Source of the DNA: Marinobacterium sedimentorum
GTDB taxonomy: Bacteria; Pseudomonadota; Gammaproteobacteria; Pseudomonadales; Balneatricaceae
Assembly (NCBI RefSeq): GCF_024267675.1
Contig: NZ_JALDYX010000004.1
Span: forward strand, 124,001 to 188,000
Direction: 5' to 3'
DNA length: 64,000 nt
The notes below the pieces were generated by a model. The model saw nothing but the letters and a program-made list of their open reading frames with translations. It was not told the origin of the DNA and did not search any database. The position numbers and the translations under genes were made by a program. Shown here piece by piece: positions 38,540 to 46,834 of this stretch (position 1 is its first letter; each line of letters begins with the position of its first letter).

Positions 38540-40615
38540 ATGGACACTCTTGACCAGAATATTACGCAAGTTTTTGACGGAAAAGTCGTCCGCAAGGACC
38601 TCGTGCACCGTATCAAGAAGGGCACCAACGTCCCGACTTTCGTGCTGGAGTTTCTGCTGGCGCGTTACTGTGCCAGTGATGACGAAGAGGAAATTCAGGC
38701 CGGCATGGAAGCTGTGTTGGAATCCTTACAGGATAACTACGTGCGGCCTAACGAGGCGAACAAGGCGCAGTCAGTGGTGGCAACCAAAGGTAAGCATCGC
38801 TTTATCGATAAGGTACACGTGAACTACGTCGAGAAGGATCGACGGCACTGGGCCGCGTTGGAAAACTTCGATTCCCGTAAGGTCGCCATCAGCGAAAAAT
38901 TCTATCGCGACAACGACCGGTTGCTGCAAGGCGGGCTTTGGTGCGAAGTCACGATTGCTTACAACGAGATCGAAGACGACGATTACGCCTTCTACATCGA
39001 AGACCTGAGCCCCATCCAGCTGAGCCGCTTCAACTACGATCAGTACTGCGAAGGGCGAAACGAGTTCAGCCGTGACGATTGGGTCGATGTAGTACTGCGC
39101 TCGGTGGGCCTGGAGCCGAGCAAGCTGACCCCGCGCGTGAAAATGCACTTTATTGCCCGGTTGCTACCGCTGGTGGAGCCCAACTTCAATTTTATCGAGC
39201 TGGGGCCGCGCGGGACCGGCAAGTCCTACTTCTTTAGCGAGTTTTCACCCTATTCGACGCTGATCAGTGGCGGTCAGGCCACTAAGGCGACGCTGTTCTA
39301 TCACAATCAGCGAAAAAAAATCGGCTTGGTGGGGTTCTGGGATACGGTGGCTTTCGATGAGGTGGGGGGCATTAAGGTAAAAGATCCGGATACTATCCAG
39401 ATCATGAAAGACTTCATGGCTAACGGACGATTTTCACGTGGCGTAGAGGTCATCGCCGACGCTTCGATGGCCTTTGTCGGAAACCTGGATCTGTCCGTTA
39501 AACAGATCGTCAATTCCGAGGTGTATGACCTCTTCCAGCCGTTACCTAAAGAGTTCGATCTAGCGATCATGGACCGCTTCGCCTGCTATCTGCCGGGTTG
39601 GGAAATGCCGAAAAACAGCAGCGAGTTCCTGACCAACAACTATGGCTTCATTACCGACTATTTGGCAGAGGCATTCCACTATCAGTTGAAGCACACCAAT
39701 CGGTACGAAGAAGTCAGCAAGCGCATCCGCCTGGGGCGTGCTGTCGAAGGTCGTGACGAGAAAGGGATCAAGAAGACGGTTGCAGGCCTCCTGAAGATAC
39801 TTCACCCCTCCGGCGCGCCGTCCGACGAAGAGTTCGAACAGTACGTGGCCTACGCGGTCGAATGCCGTCGCCGCGTCAAAGAGCAGATGAACAAGCGTAA
39901 ATCAGACGATGAGTTCGCGCTGATCAATCTTTCTTACATTGATACGCATGGGAAAGAAATCGTCGTCTACTGTCCAGAATCGAAGTTAGCCTCCGCTACC
40001 CAAGAACCACTAAGGCGCGATATTCATAGTGAGTCTGAAGGCGCTCCGCAAACGCCCCGAGCACCCAGCGCCGCGAAAGAGCCGGTGGAGTCCCCAACGT
40101 CAGCGCCGTCGGAGAGTGATGAGGAGGTCGCCACAGGCGTCGAGGAGCCCCAGGAGCAACACTTCACGATCCATTACGGGGCTACCGGCTTTAGCTATGA
40201 GTCCATCATGGGTCCCTATCTGACTGGAGCTAAGTCCATCGATATTGAGGATCCCTACATTCGCGCCACACACCAGGTACACAACCTCGTGCGGTTCTGC
40301 GAGGCTTGCATCAAATCGCCAACCTTGCGAAAGATCACACTTACGACGAGCCACGACGATGATACCGATCTGAAGGAGCTGTCAGAGCGCCTCGAAGAGC
40401 TGAAGCAAAGCCTGTTGGACATCGATATCGAACTGGATATCAAGATCAACAATCACATGCATGACCGCGAAATCCGCATCGACAACGGCTGGACCGTCAA
40501 GATCGGCCGGGGACTCGACTTCTTCCAGCGACCGGATGGTTGGTTCGGTGTGGGGGCGAACGATCTTACTTTGCGTAAGTGCCAGGAGACGAAGGTGGAT
40601 ATTTATAAAAGCTAG
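38540..40615 (+). CDS. brxL: BrxL-like AAA+ protein with MITD1-type phospholipase-D-like C-terminus
   Basis: A 691-aa protein. Residues 1-470 match BrxL: an N-terminal DUF4145-free DNA-binding part, Walker A GPRGTGKSYF with Lys228, the GGQATKATLFY loop, and VAFDEVGGIKVKDPDTIQIMKDFMA as Walker B region. In standard BrxL a Lon-like protease domain follows. Here residues 470-540 are a proline/serine/glutamate-rich linker, and residues 541-691 instead match the C-terminal phospholipase-D-like domain of the ESCRT-linked protein MITD1 (MIT_C): IEDPYIRATHQVHNLVRFCE, HDREIRIDNGWTVKIGRGLDFF and ETKVDIYK. No Lon Ser-Lys dyad context is visible. It starts three bases after pglZ and closes the BREX operon. 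Family of the core is firm; the domain swap is a recognition by eye. Confidence 0.85.
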   Translation: MDTLDQNITQVFDGKVVRKDLVHRIKKGTNVPTFVLEFLLARYCASDDEEEIQAGMEAVLESLQDNYVRPNEANKAQSVVATKGKHRFIDKVHVNYVEKDRRHWAALENFDSRKVAISEKFYRDNDRLLQGGLWCEVTIAYNEIEDDDYAFYIEDLSPIQLSRFNYDQYCEGRNEFSRDDWVDVVLRSVGLEPSKLTPRVKMHFIARLLPLVEPNFNFIELGPRGTGKSYFFSEFSPYSTLISGGQATKATLFYHNQRKKIGLVGFWDTVAFDEVGGIKVKDPDTIQIMKDFMANGRFSRGVEVIADASMAFVGNLDLSVKQIVNSEVYDLFQPLPKEFDLAIMDRFACYLPGWEMPKNSSEFLTNNYGFITDYLAEAFHYQLKHTNRYEEVSKRIRLGRAVEGRDEKGIKKTVAGLLKILHPSGAPSDEEFEQYVAYAVECRRRVKEQMNKRKSDDEFALINLSYIDTHGKEIVVYCPESKLASATQEPLRRDIHSESEGAPQTPRAPSAAKEPVESPTSAPSESDEEVATGVEEPQEQHFTIHYGATGFSYESIMGPYLTGAKSIDIEDPYIRATHQVHNLVRFCEACIKSPTLRKITLTTSHDDDTDLKELSERLEELKQSLLDIDIELDIKINNHMHDREIRIDNGWTVKIGRGLDFFQRPDGWFGVGANDLTLRKCQETKVDIYKS

Positions 40616-40716
40616 GAGCGCATCCGGTTTTTTCGGTGGTGTGACTGAAGTATGGCCTCAAATCGCTGAATAGCTTTTTATACGATGGTTTGCACAGACT
40701 GGTTGAGGGTTCGAAC

Positions 40717-40749
40717 GTGCGTGGAGTGAACAGTGGAATCTCCTCGCAC
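40717..40749 (+). other. imperfect hairpin upstream of UDG-like gene
   Basis: In the 154-bp gap after brxL, arms GTGCG-T-GGAG and CTCC-T-CGCAC form a nine-pair stem with one T-T mismatch around a 13-base loop. No T-run follows, so it is not a classical terminator. It lies 20 bases before the next ATG and could affect translation or be an operator. Weak support. Confidence 0.25.
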
Positions 40750-40769
40750 AACCAAGGAGCAAGCTCACT

Positions 40770-41459
40770 ATGGAGGGTATGACCGATTTAATGGACGCTT
40801 GGCGAAAGCAGTTTGAAGCGAACAATCGGGACAAGCCGCGGCCCTTCAACCTCGATGGAGTTGTGTCGGAGGAGCACTGGGAGATGGCGCCGCGCAAAGT
40901 GCTATTTGTTCTTAAAGAAACCAATAGCCGGCGGCAGCAAGATATTCGGGAAGCCATTCTGCGCTCTTCGCAAAAGAAAACCGGTTGGCATAAAGGCAAA
41001 GTACTGCGTCGTGTCGGTCGTTGGGCCTACGGACTAACGCATTATGACGGCGAGATACCCGACTTCACCCAGGCTAAAAAATCACAGTTTCAGGCGCCAC
41101 TGTCGATTGCCTATTTGAACCTGCGCAAGACATCGGGTGGCGCGCGGACAAATGCCAAGGCCCTCGAACGGGATGTCCGAGTGTATGCAGAATACACTCG
41201 CCAACAAATCGAGCTGATCAATCCCGAGATTGTGGTGCTGTGTGGCACTTACAACGTTGTTAAAAAAGAGCTCTATCCTGAACTTAAGAAGGTTTCTGCC
41301 CGTGTTCACAGCTTGAACGAACGTATCTTCATCAACGTATTCCACCCGGCCCAGCGAACGCTTAAAGCCCGGGATCTGTATGACCAGGTGCTCGTGAACT
41401 ATCACTGTTATGCACAGTTGTTGGAGGATTCTCAATTGGGCCCAGCTAAAGTAGGCTAG
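40770..41459 (+). CDS. uracil-DNA-glycosylase-like fold protein
   Basis: A 229-aa protein with no close family that I can name, but with the layout of the UDG superfamily: KVLFVLKETNS near residue 45, a central LNLRKTSGG segment, PEIVVLCGTYNVVK near 150, and VFHPAQR near 190, the last recalling the HP-S/A motif of UDG-like proteins. AAGGAG lies upstream (40760-40765), 4 bases before ATG. Followed after 38 bp by the DUF3883 gene on the same strand. Such UDG-fold proteins occur as accessory genes in defence islands; whether it acts on modified or damaged DNA is unknown. Confidence 0.55.
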   Translation: MEGMTDLMDAWRKQFEANNRDKPRPFNLDGVVSEEHWEMAPRKVLFVLKETNSRRQQDIREAILRSSQKKTGWHKGKVLRRVGRWAYGLTHYDGEIPDFTQAKKSQFQAPLSIAYLNLRKTSGGARTNAKALERDVRVYAEYTRQQIELINPEIVVLCGTYNVVKKELYPELKKVSARVHSLNERIFINVFHPAQRTLKARDLYDQVLVNYHCYAQLLEDSQLGPAKVG

Positions 41460-41497
41460 GCTTTCCCGGCTGTTGTCATCAAACAAGGAACGATTGC

Positions 41498-42424
41498 ATG
41501 TACGAGCGTATTGCGTTGGTCAAAACAGGGTGGTCGGATGACTACCAGGGTGGAATTGTTGTTGGTAGACACTCCCATATTAATGATTACGAAGAAGCTG
41601 GAGAGAGCTTTAATTTTAGACAGTGTAAAGATGGCCGCTACTATGCATATATTCCACCGATCGGCAAGAACGAACGGTCCCCTCAACCAAGAGAGAAGTA
41701 TGGGTGGCTGATCCTTTTCGTTTCGGCACGCAAAGGCTCCGGACCACTGACGGTTGTCGGATGGTACAGAAATGCGATCATCCATGATGAATACATTCCG
41801 AGGCCGGAATACGATTTGGAAGATGACTTTCCAGTAAACAAGGACGACGAACCGTTCACCTACTGTATCAGCTCAGATGAAGCATATATGATTCCAACCT
41901 CAGACCGACGCCACACTATAACGGGTGGCCGAATAAAGCGTTCACCCATAATGTACTTACGCGGCAATGGTGCTGATGATCCGTGGCGAGAGGGGGGGGC
42001 TGAGCTGGCAGAAGCTATTGTACATGAGCAGGCTGAATTGCTGGCGAATAACCCGCCGACACTTGTTTTTCCTGATGCTGACGTTCGAAAACGGATCGAA
42101 AAATCAGCTGTCGATGCGGTAATAAAGCAGTTATCTGGTGAATACAGCATAGCTGACCGTCAGAAAGACAATTGCGGTTATGATCTGCTTGCGCGTCACA
42201 AAAAAAACGGTGATGAATTGCATATTGAGGTTAAGGGAACGTCTAGAGATCATCCTCATTTCTATATGACGCGCAATGAGCATAGGTATATGCGCCATCC
42301 TCAATGGCGTCTGGGAATGGTAACTAATGCTCTTGAGGATCCGGAGGTGGCAATCTTGAATGCACGTGAGGTCAGTCGCGTCTTTGAACTAGAACCGTTT
42401 GCTTGGGAGGCGGTTGCGAAATAG
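41498..42424 (+). CDS. DUF3883 (PD-(D/E)XK-like) protein
   Basis: A 308-aa protein. Residues 195-300 form DUF3883, a predicted restriction-endonuclease-like fold: GYDLLA with Asp229, then IEVKGTS with Glu244 and Lys246, giving the D-ExK arrangement, then MTRNEHRYM and WRLGMVTN. The first 180 residues are a separate globular domain with many aromatic residues (YYAYIPPIG, GWYRNAIIHDEY), perhaps an EVE/PUA-like modified-base reader, since the position of such readers next to DUF3883 nucleases is common. If so it would be a modification-dependent nuclease. Reader identity is a guess; DUF3883 is confident. Confidence 0.75.
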   Translation: MYERIALVKTGWSDDYQGGIVVGRHSHINDYEEAGESFNFRQCKDGRYYAYIPPIGKNERSPQPREKYGWLILFVSARKGSGPLTVVGWYRNAIIHDEYIPRPEYDLEDDFPVNKDDEPFTYCISSDEAYMIPTSDRRHTITGGRIKRSPIMYLRGNGADDPWREGGAELAEAIVHEQAELLANNPPTLVFPDADVRKRIEKSAVDAVIKQLSGEYSIADRQKDNCGYDLLARHKKNGDELHIEVKGTSRDHPHFYMTRNEHRYMRHPQWRLGMVTNALEDPEVAILNAREVSRVFELEPFAWEAVAK

Positions 42425-42478
42425 AAGTTGGCCAGAGCGTACTTGGGCGGTTTTGAGTGTGTGGTGCATTACTACACT

Positions 42479-43996
42479 TCAGCCCTCTAAACTGCCCGTC
42501 CCTTCAGTAAGCTCTAGTTTCTCCATCCAGTTCGCCAGTGTCTGATGGTTAGGTAACCCAAGTAGTTTGGCTGCTTTTGTTCGTTGTCCTGCTGTCACTT
42601 TCAGAGCTTCAAGAATGCAGTGGCGCTTTGTTTCGTCGAGTAACTCATGAATATTGATTCCGCTTCGTACATCGAAGTTTAGGTTTTCTGCTGAAGCTTT
42701 TTGTTGGCGTTGAAATAGCGCGGCTTGTAACGTTTCAGCATCGATGGTTTCGCCGTCTGACCAGATGGATGCCCGTAGTAATGTAGTCCAGAGTTCACGT
42801 ACGTTGCCGGGCCAGGACTGCTGTTTAATAAACTGCCGGGCTTCGTCGGAAACGGTCTTATGCTGATAGCCAGGTTGAGACGTAGCATCGTCATTGATTC
42901 GACCCATCAAGTCATCGACCAGGATGTCGATATCATCCTGTCGCTCTTTCAAACTTGGAAGCTGAATGACGCCAACAGCCAGCCGGTAAAACAGATCTTC
43001 TCGAAAGGCGCCGTCGTCGACCATCGACAGCAAGTCCCGATGGGTGGCGGCAATAACACGAACATTTACCTTGCGTGGTTTGCTCTCACCAACACGGTTG
43101 ATTTCACCTTGTTGCAGAGCCCGTAATAGCTTTACCTGGGCTTCCAATGGCAGCTCGCCGAGCTCATCGAGAAGCAACGTTCCGCTATCTGCTTCTTCGA
43201 AGAACCCTTTTCGGGTCTCCTCCGCCCCGGTAAATGCCCCTTTTTTATGGCCAAATAATTGCGAATCGATCAATGACTGGGGGATTGCGCCACAGTTAAC
43301 GGCAATAAAGGGCTTGCCGGAGCGGAGCGACGCTCCATGGATTGCGTTAGCAATTACCTCCTTGCCGGTACCAGAGGCACCCAGAATGATCACGGGCACA
43401 TCTCGAGGAGCGAGTCGCTTCGCGATAGAGACAGCCTGGGCCATCGCTGGCGAAACCGCGGCGATATGTTCAAAGTGCGCATCCAGGTTCGGCATACCAG
43501 ATGCCAGTGCCTGCAACCTGCCATCCTGCTGCTTCAAGTACTCCAAAGAAATATCGAAGGGGAGGTCGACCTTTTCGAGGCCATGCTGCCTCGAGGTCTG
43601 GACCAGGTCGCAGTCGAATACACCCTTTCCCAGCAGCAGCCAGGTTGCAATCATAGCGGGTGTGCCCGACGTGAGATTCAGCGTAACTTTGTTCCCTGGC
43701 AGGCTGTATCCAGCTAATTCGTCACGGGCCACATCGTAGATGCCGTCGTAATCGATCGGGCTACTGATCTCAGCTTCTCGGCAATTGATGCGCATAGTAC
43801 GATTTTGTTCGCTGAGGCGCTTGTTCAGCCAAGCCTCATACCGGGGAATCTGATCGAACCAATTGTTCGCCAGCAACCGCAGCTCGTCGAATGGCCATTC
43901 AGATTGAAGAAGGATCGAGCCGATCGGGCCAAGTTCATCTTTCTCCTCGGCCGCCAAGTCTTGGCTTCCTAGCCAGCTGATTAGTATCCGTTTCAT
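42479..43996 (-). CDS. sigma-54 dependent activator with CARF-like N-terminal domain (RtcR type)
   Basis: A 505-aa enhancer-binding protein. Residues 1-165 form a Rossmann-like domain whose motif NLTSGTPAMIATWLLL is the CARF signature also present in RtcR. Residues 185-420 are a complete sigma-54 AAA+ domain: Walker A GASGTGKEVIA, the sigma-54 contact loop GAFTGA, Walker B GTLLLDELGELP and an arginine-finger region. The last 60 residues carry a Fis-type helix-turn-helix (TKAAKLLGLPNHQTLANWMEKL). The CARF domain should bind a cyclic oligonucleotide or 2',3'-cyclic-phosphate-ended RNA and relieve inhibition. The gene is convergent with the DUF3883 gene and divergent from the MBL gene, which is its likely target. 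Confidence 0.85.
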   Translation of the reverse strand: MKRILISWLGSQDLAAEEKDELGPIGSILLQSEWPFDELRLLANNWFDQIPRYEAWLNKRLSEQNRTMRINCREAEISSPIDYDGIYDVARDELAGYSLPGNKVTLNLTSGTPAMIATWLLLGKGVFDCDLVQTSRQHGLEKVDLPFDISLEYLKQQDGRLQALASGMPNLDAHFEHIAAVSPAMAQAVSIAKRLAPRDVPVIILGASGTGKEVIANAIHGASLRSGKPFIAVNCGAIPQSLIDSQLFGHKKGAFTGAEETRKGFFEEADSGTLLLDELGELPLEAQVKLLRALQQGEINRVGESKPRKVNVRVIAATHRDLLSMVDDGAFREDLFYRLAVGVIQLPSLKERQDDIDILVDDLMGRINDDATSQPGYQHKTVSDEARQFIKQQSWPGNVRELWTTLLRASIWSDGETIDAETLQAALFQRQQKASAENLNFDVRSGINIHELLDETKRHCILEALKVTAGQRTKAAKLLGLPNHQTLANWMEKLELTEGTGSLEG

Positions 43997-44339
43997 AAGT
44001 AGCTGCTATGTAAGATTATTTACAAGATTGAAATATCATTTACGGGAGTTTAGCAGCTTACGAAAATTTAATGTAGTTACCAGTTGTGTCCCTGGCGTCG
44101 CGCGCTATCAGGCTTCTCCTTGCTAGGCTCGTTGGCCACCGTCGCTTGATCTTTCTGGGAAGCTGCTTGGTTGCGCTAAAATAGATCTGTAAAAAATTTA
44201 TCAAATTGTAAAAAAAATTACATAAATAGATGTTTTGTTGCAGTACTTTATTCGTAATTGATTGAATATTAAGAAGTTTTTATTTTTGGTATGCCTTGTG
44301 CATTCTCTAGTATGTTCTCATATTAACTTGGAGATTGGC
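43997..44339. promoter_or_regulatory. AT-rich divergent control region between CARF-sigma-54 activator and MBL gene
   Basis: This 343-bp region is highly AT-rich from about 44180 to 44330, with long A and T tracts suited to DNA bending. It should hold the activator's own promoter on the minus strand and a promoter for the MBL/membrane pair on the plus strand. I searched for a GG-N10-GC sigma-54 element on both strands; near-misses with wrong spacing occur around 44111-44123 and 44134-44145, but no exact match was found. No gene lies here. Confidence 0.45.
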
Positions 44340-45428
44340 ATGGGCTATCAGATTGATTTTCTTGGTGTAGGGGCTGAGTCGAAAAGTGGGGATGCAATTG
44401 CCATCCGCTTTGGCAACCTGCATGGCAACCGTGAAGAACAAGTTGTCGTGGTTATCGATGGAGGGTTTAAAGATACCGGTGATGAACTGGTCAATCATAT
44501 CGTAACTCACTTCGGGACCAGGATAGTGGATTTGGTGATCAGTACCCATCCGGACCAAGACCATATCAATGGGCTAGAAACTGTTTTGTCGGAACTGACC
44601 GTCAATGAATTATGGATGCATCTACCCTGGCAACATAATGCAGGTCTGGCATCCAAATTCGAGGATGGTCGTGTTACTGATAACAGTCTCGGTGAGCAGT
44701 TGAAGGAGAGCCTTGAAAAGGCATATGGCCTGTACAAGGTCGCACAAGCCCAGAGAGTGAATGTTAAAGAGCCATTTTTAGGGCTCGTGGATGTTTCAGG
44801 GTGTGTGAAAGTGCTTGGGCCTTCGGAACAATATTACGAAGGGCTGATTCCCAGTTTCGATGGTATGGCTGGACCAAAGCAACAGGCCCGAACCAGACCT
44901 GTCGGTTTGCTAGAAAGGGCAATGCAGCAGCTGCGTAAGATTTTTGTTAGTTGGGGGGAGGACAAAATCTCCGATGACGGTGTGACTTCCGCCAAGAATA
45001 ATGCAAGTGTCATTACTCAACTCATTATTGATGGTCGTCGATTTGTCTTCACTGCTGACGCTGGAGTCGAGGCGCTGGGGCATGCTGCTGATCAACTCGA
45101 TCAATGCCCTGACCCGGCGTCTCTAACCTTTATTCAAGTTCCGCACCATGGCAGTCAGCGGAATGTTGGGCCGTCGGTTTTGAATAGGTTGGTAGGAGAA
45201 CCAATCGCCGAAGGTGAAACTCGCGATATTATCGCGATTGCGTCTACGGCTAAACAAGGCGACCCCAAGCACCCCCGGAAAGCTGTCGTCAATGCGTTCA
45301 CTCATCGTGGTGCCAGAGTGCTGGCAACTCGTGGCTCCTGTATCTGTCACCACAATGATGCGCCCAGACGGGAAGGATGGGGGCCTGTAACGGCAGAACC
45401 CTATTACTTCGAGCTGGATGAGGATTAG
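44340..45428 (+). CDS. metallo-beta-lactamase-fold hydrolase
   Basis: A 362-aa MBL protein. The motif HPDQDH at residues 70-75 (His70, Asp72, Asp74, His75) supplies zinc ligands of the ComEC-like MBL branch, VVVIDGGF near 38 is the first strand, ADAGVEALGH near 240 and VPHHGSQRN near 263 provide further ligands. The ATG at 44340 has TTGGAGA five bases upstream; an earlier TTG at 44262 would add 26 hydrophobic residues resembling a signal segment, but without a ribosome binding site. It is followed after five bases by a membrane protein gene. Likely a cytosolic nuclease or phosphodiesterase effector controlled by the CARF-sigma-54 activator. Confidence 0.8.
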   Translation: MGYQIDFLGVGAESKSGDAIAIRFGNLHGNREEQVVVVIDGGFKDTGDELVNHIVTHFGTRIVDLVISTHPDQDHINGLETVLSELTVNELWMHLPWQHNAGLASKFEDGRVTDNSLGEQLKESLEKAYGLYKVAQAQRVNVKEPFLGLVDVSGCVKVLGPSEQYYEGLIPSFDGMAGPKQQARTRPVGLLERAMQQLRKIFVSWGEDKISDDGVTSAKNNASVITQLIIDGRRFVFTADAGVEALGHAADQLDQCPDPASLTFIQVPHHGSQRNVGPSVLNRLVGEPIAEGETRDIIAIASTAKQGDPKHPRKAVVNAFTHRGARVLATRGSCICHHNDAPRREGWGPVTAEPYYFELDED

Positions 45429-45433
45429 AGATT

Positions 45434-46090
45434 ATGCTTAAAAACCTTAAAGCTCAGAATGTGGCACCTCTCGGGCTACTGGTGCTTTCGTCGCTGTTGT
45501 TGGCTGTAATTTTGACCTACGGAGTCGATGAGCTACCTGAATTGAAGCACGTGATTGCTGAACTGGGCGGTCTGGCCGCCATCACTGCTTTGAGTGTACT
45601 GCTAACTTATTTGCTACCGGCAAACATGAAACATTGTTTGATATATCTTCGTTTCAGCAATGCTCTGCCCGCGCACCGTTTTTGCCGTCTGATGGCGTTT
45701 GATCCTCGCGTGGATCAGCTACGGCTAAAAGCGCTGTTGCCGGACCTGCCTACTTTGGCTGATGAGGGCACTGCGCAGAACATCTATTGGTACCGGCATA
45801 TCTATCAGCCAGTTAGGGATGCTGAGCTTGTCAAAGGGGTACATAAAGCATTCCTGCTCTATCGTGATACCGCCACCGCACTGCTGGTTATAGCTTTGCT
45901 GCTGAACGTATCAAACCTTGCTGAGGCGTGGTTTTTATTTCAGTCGATGCAAGTATCAATGGGATTTCTAATTGTAATCTACGTTGAAGCATTGCTGATG
46001 GGGCTGGCAGCACACAATTGCGGGAATCGCTTTGTAACCACCGCGGTTACGGAGTTTGTAATGCAGCATTGCTCGGTACCGAGCGATTAG
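45434..46090 (+). CDS. four-helix inner-membrane protein paired with the MBL protein
   Basis: A 218-aa protein with two N-terminal hydrophobic segments (about residues 11-28 and 42-62), a soluble loop of about 80 residues rich in charged and aromatic residues, and two C-terminal hydrophobic segments (about 143-165 and 172-195). No family recognised. It lies five bases after the MBL gene, so the two are co-expressed. Small multi-helix membrane proteins next to nucleotide-sensing regulators are often effector pores or membrane anchors in defence modules; here that is inference. Ends before a 157-bp convergent gap with radC. Confidence 0.7.
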   Translation: MLKNLKAQNVAPLGLLVLSSLLLAVILTYGVDELPELKHVIAELGGLAAITALSVLLTYLLPANMKHCLIYLRFSNALPAHRFCRLMAFDPRVDQLRLKALLPDLPTLADEGTAQNIYWYRHIYQPVRDAELVKGVHKAFLLYRDTATALLVIALLLNVSNLAEAWFLFQSMQVSMGFLIVIYVEALLMGLAAHNCGNRFVTTAVTEFVMQHCSVPSD

Positions 46091-46247
46091 TTGCAGTGGG
46101 TGTTGGCACGAGTGGTGGACAGGTTAGATTGGTGTTTGTTCGTTGTCTGTAGGACGCTGGGTTTGGACGTTGAAAAGGGGAAGACGACTGGGCTTCCCCT
46201 CGTTGAGTTTTTGACGATCAAGTTGTCGCGAGTTAATCGTCCAGTTC

Positions 46248-46745
46248 CTACAGCATCCCTCGCTCAGCCAGTGATACATGTCCCTCGGTACTGACGACGA
46301 CGTGATCCAGAGTGCGCACGCCGACCATGCTCAACGCATCCCGAAGCTGGATAGTGATCCGCTTATCGGCCTCGCTGGGCTCCGGGTCACCCGATGGGTG
46401 GTTATGGACCAAGACCAGGGCGGCGGCGTTGTGAGATAGCGCGATCTTGACGACTTCCCGCGGGTAGACGCTGGCTGCATCCAGTGTGCCTCGAAAAATC
46501 TCCTCAAACGTAATAATTCGATGACGGTTATCCAGCAGCAGTGCACCAAAGACTTCATGTTCGTAGGCATGCATCAGGGTCTGCAGATAGCTGAAGGCAT
46601 CGGCGGGTTGCTCGATGCGGCGCCCCTTGGCCAGACGCTGGCGTGATAACTGTTGGGCCATGGTGAGAATGTCCTCTTCAGTGACAGGCGTTTCGGCAAC
46701 ATAGGTACCGGCTTTCTCGCCGGCTTTGAATTTGTGGTATTTCAT
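46248..46745 (-). CDS. radC: RadC-family JAB domain protein
   Basis: A 165-aa RadC protein. The JAMM metal-binding motif HNHPSGDPEPSEAD is intact, preceded by VFGALLLDNRHRI and followed by VRTLDHVVVS. The N-terminal helix-hairpin-helix of chromosomal RadC is absent, as usual in radC copies carried by integrative elements and prophages. The start is preceded by GGAG on the minus strand. Last gene of the minus-strand recombination module, as in SXT/R391-type elements. Cellular role of RadC remains unresolved in the literature. Confidence 0.9.
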   Translation of the reverse strand: MKYHKFKAGEKAGTYVAETPVTEEDILTMAQQLSRQRLAKGRRIEQPADAFSYLQTLMHAYEHEVFGALLLDNRHRIITFEEIFRGTLDAASVYPREVVKIALSHNAAALVLVHNHPSGDPEPSEADKRITIQLRDALSMVGVRTLDHVVVSTEGHVSLAERGML

Positions 46746-46834
46746 TGAAGGCTACTCCGGAAAACCCCGGGAGACCGACCGCCCATAGGGTGCGGCGTGT
46801 CTCCCCTTGGGCGAGTGGGTGGTGTTGGGTTAGG
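46746..46834 (-). repeat. intergenic hairpin element with CTAACCC motif (copy 1)
   Basis: Minus-strand reading from the vWA stop codon: CCTAACCCAA, then a GC-rich region with GGGGAGAC and its partner GTCTCCC, then the radC ribosome binding site. The same layout of CTAACCC, GC-rich hairpin and ribosome binding site recurs upstream of the vWA gene and of the yqaJ gene. Confidence 0.4.

Noticed and set aside
43997..44339. Sigma-54 -24/-12 promoter for the MBL gene
   Set aside because: Only GG...GC pairs with eight, nine or thirteen bases between them were found; the required spacing of ten is not met, so I do not claim a site.
44262..44339. N-terminal extension of the MBL protein as a signal peptide
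   Set aside because: Begins at TTG without a ribosome binding site, lies in an AT-rich promoter-like region, and the ATG at 44340 has a good site.
46091..46294. 67-codon plus-strand frame after the membrane protein
   Set aside because: Starts with TTG, no ribosome binding site, and overlaps the end of radC; no similarity recognised.
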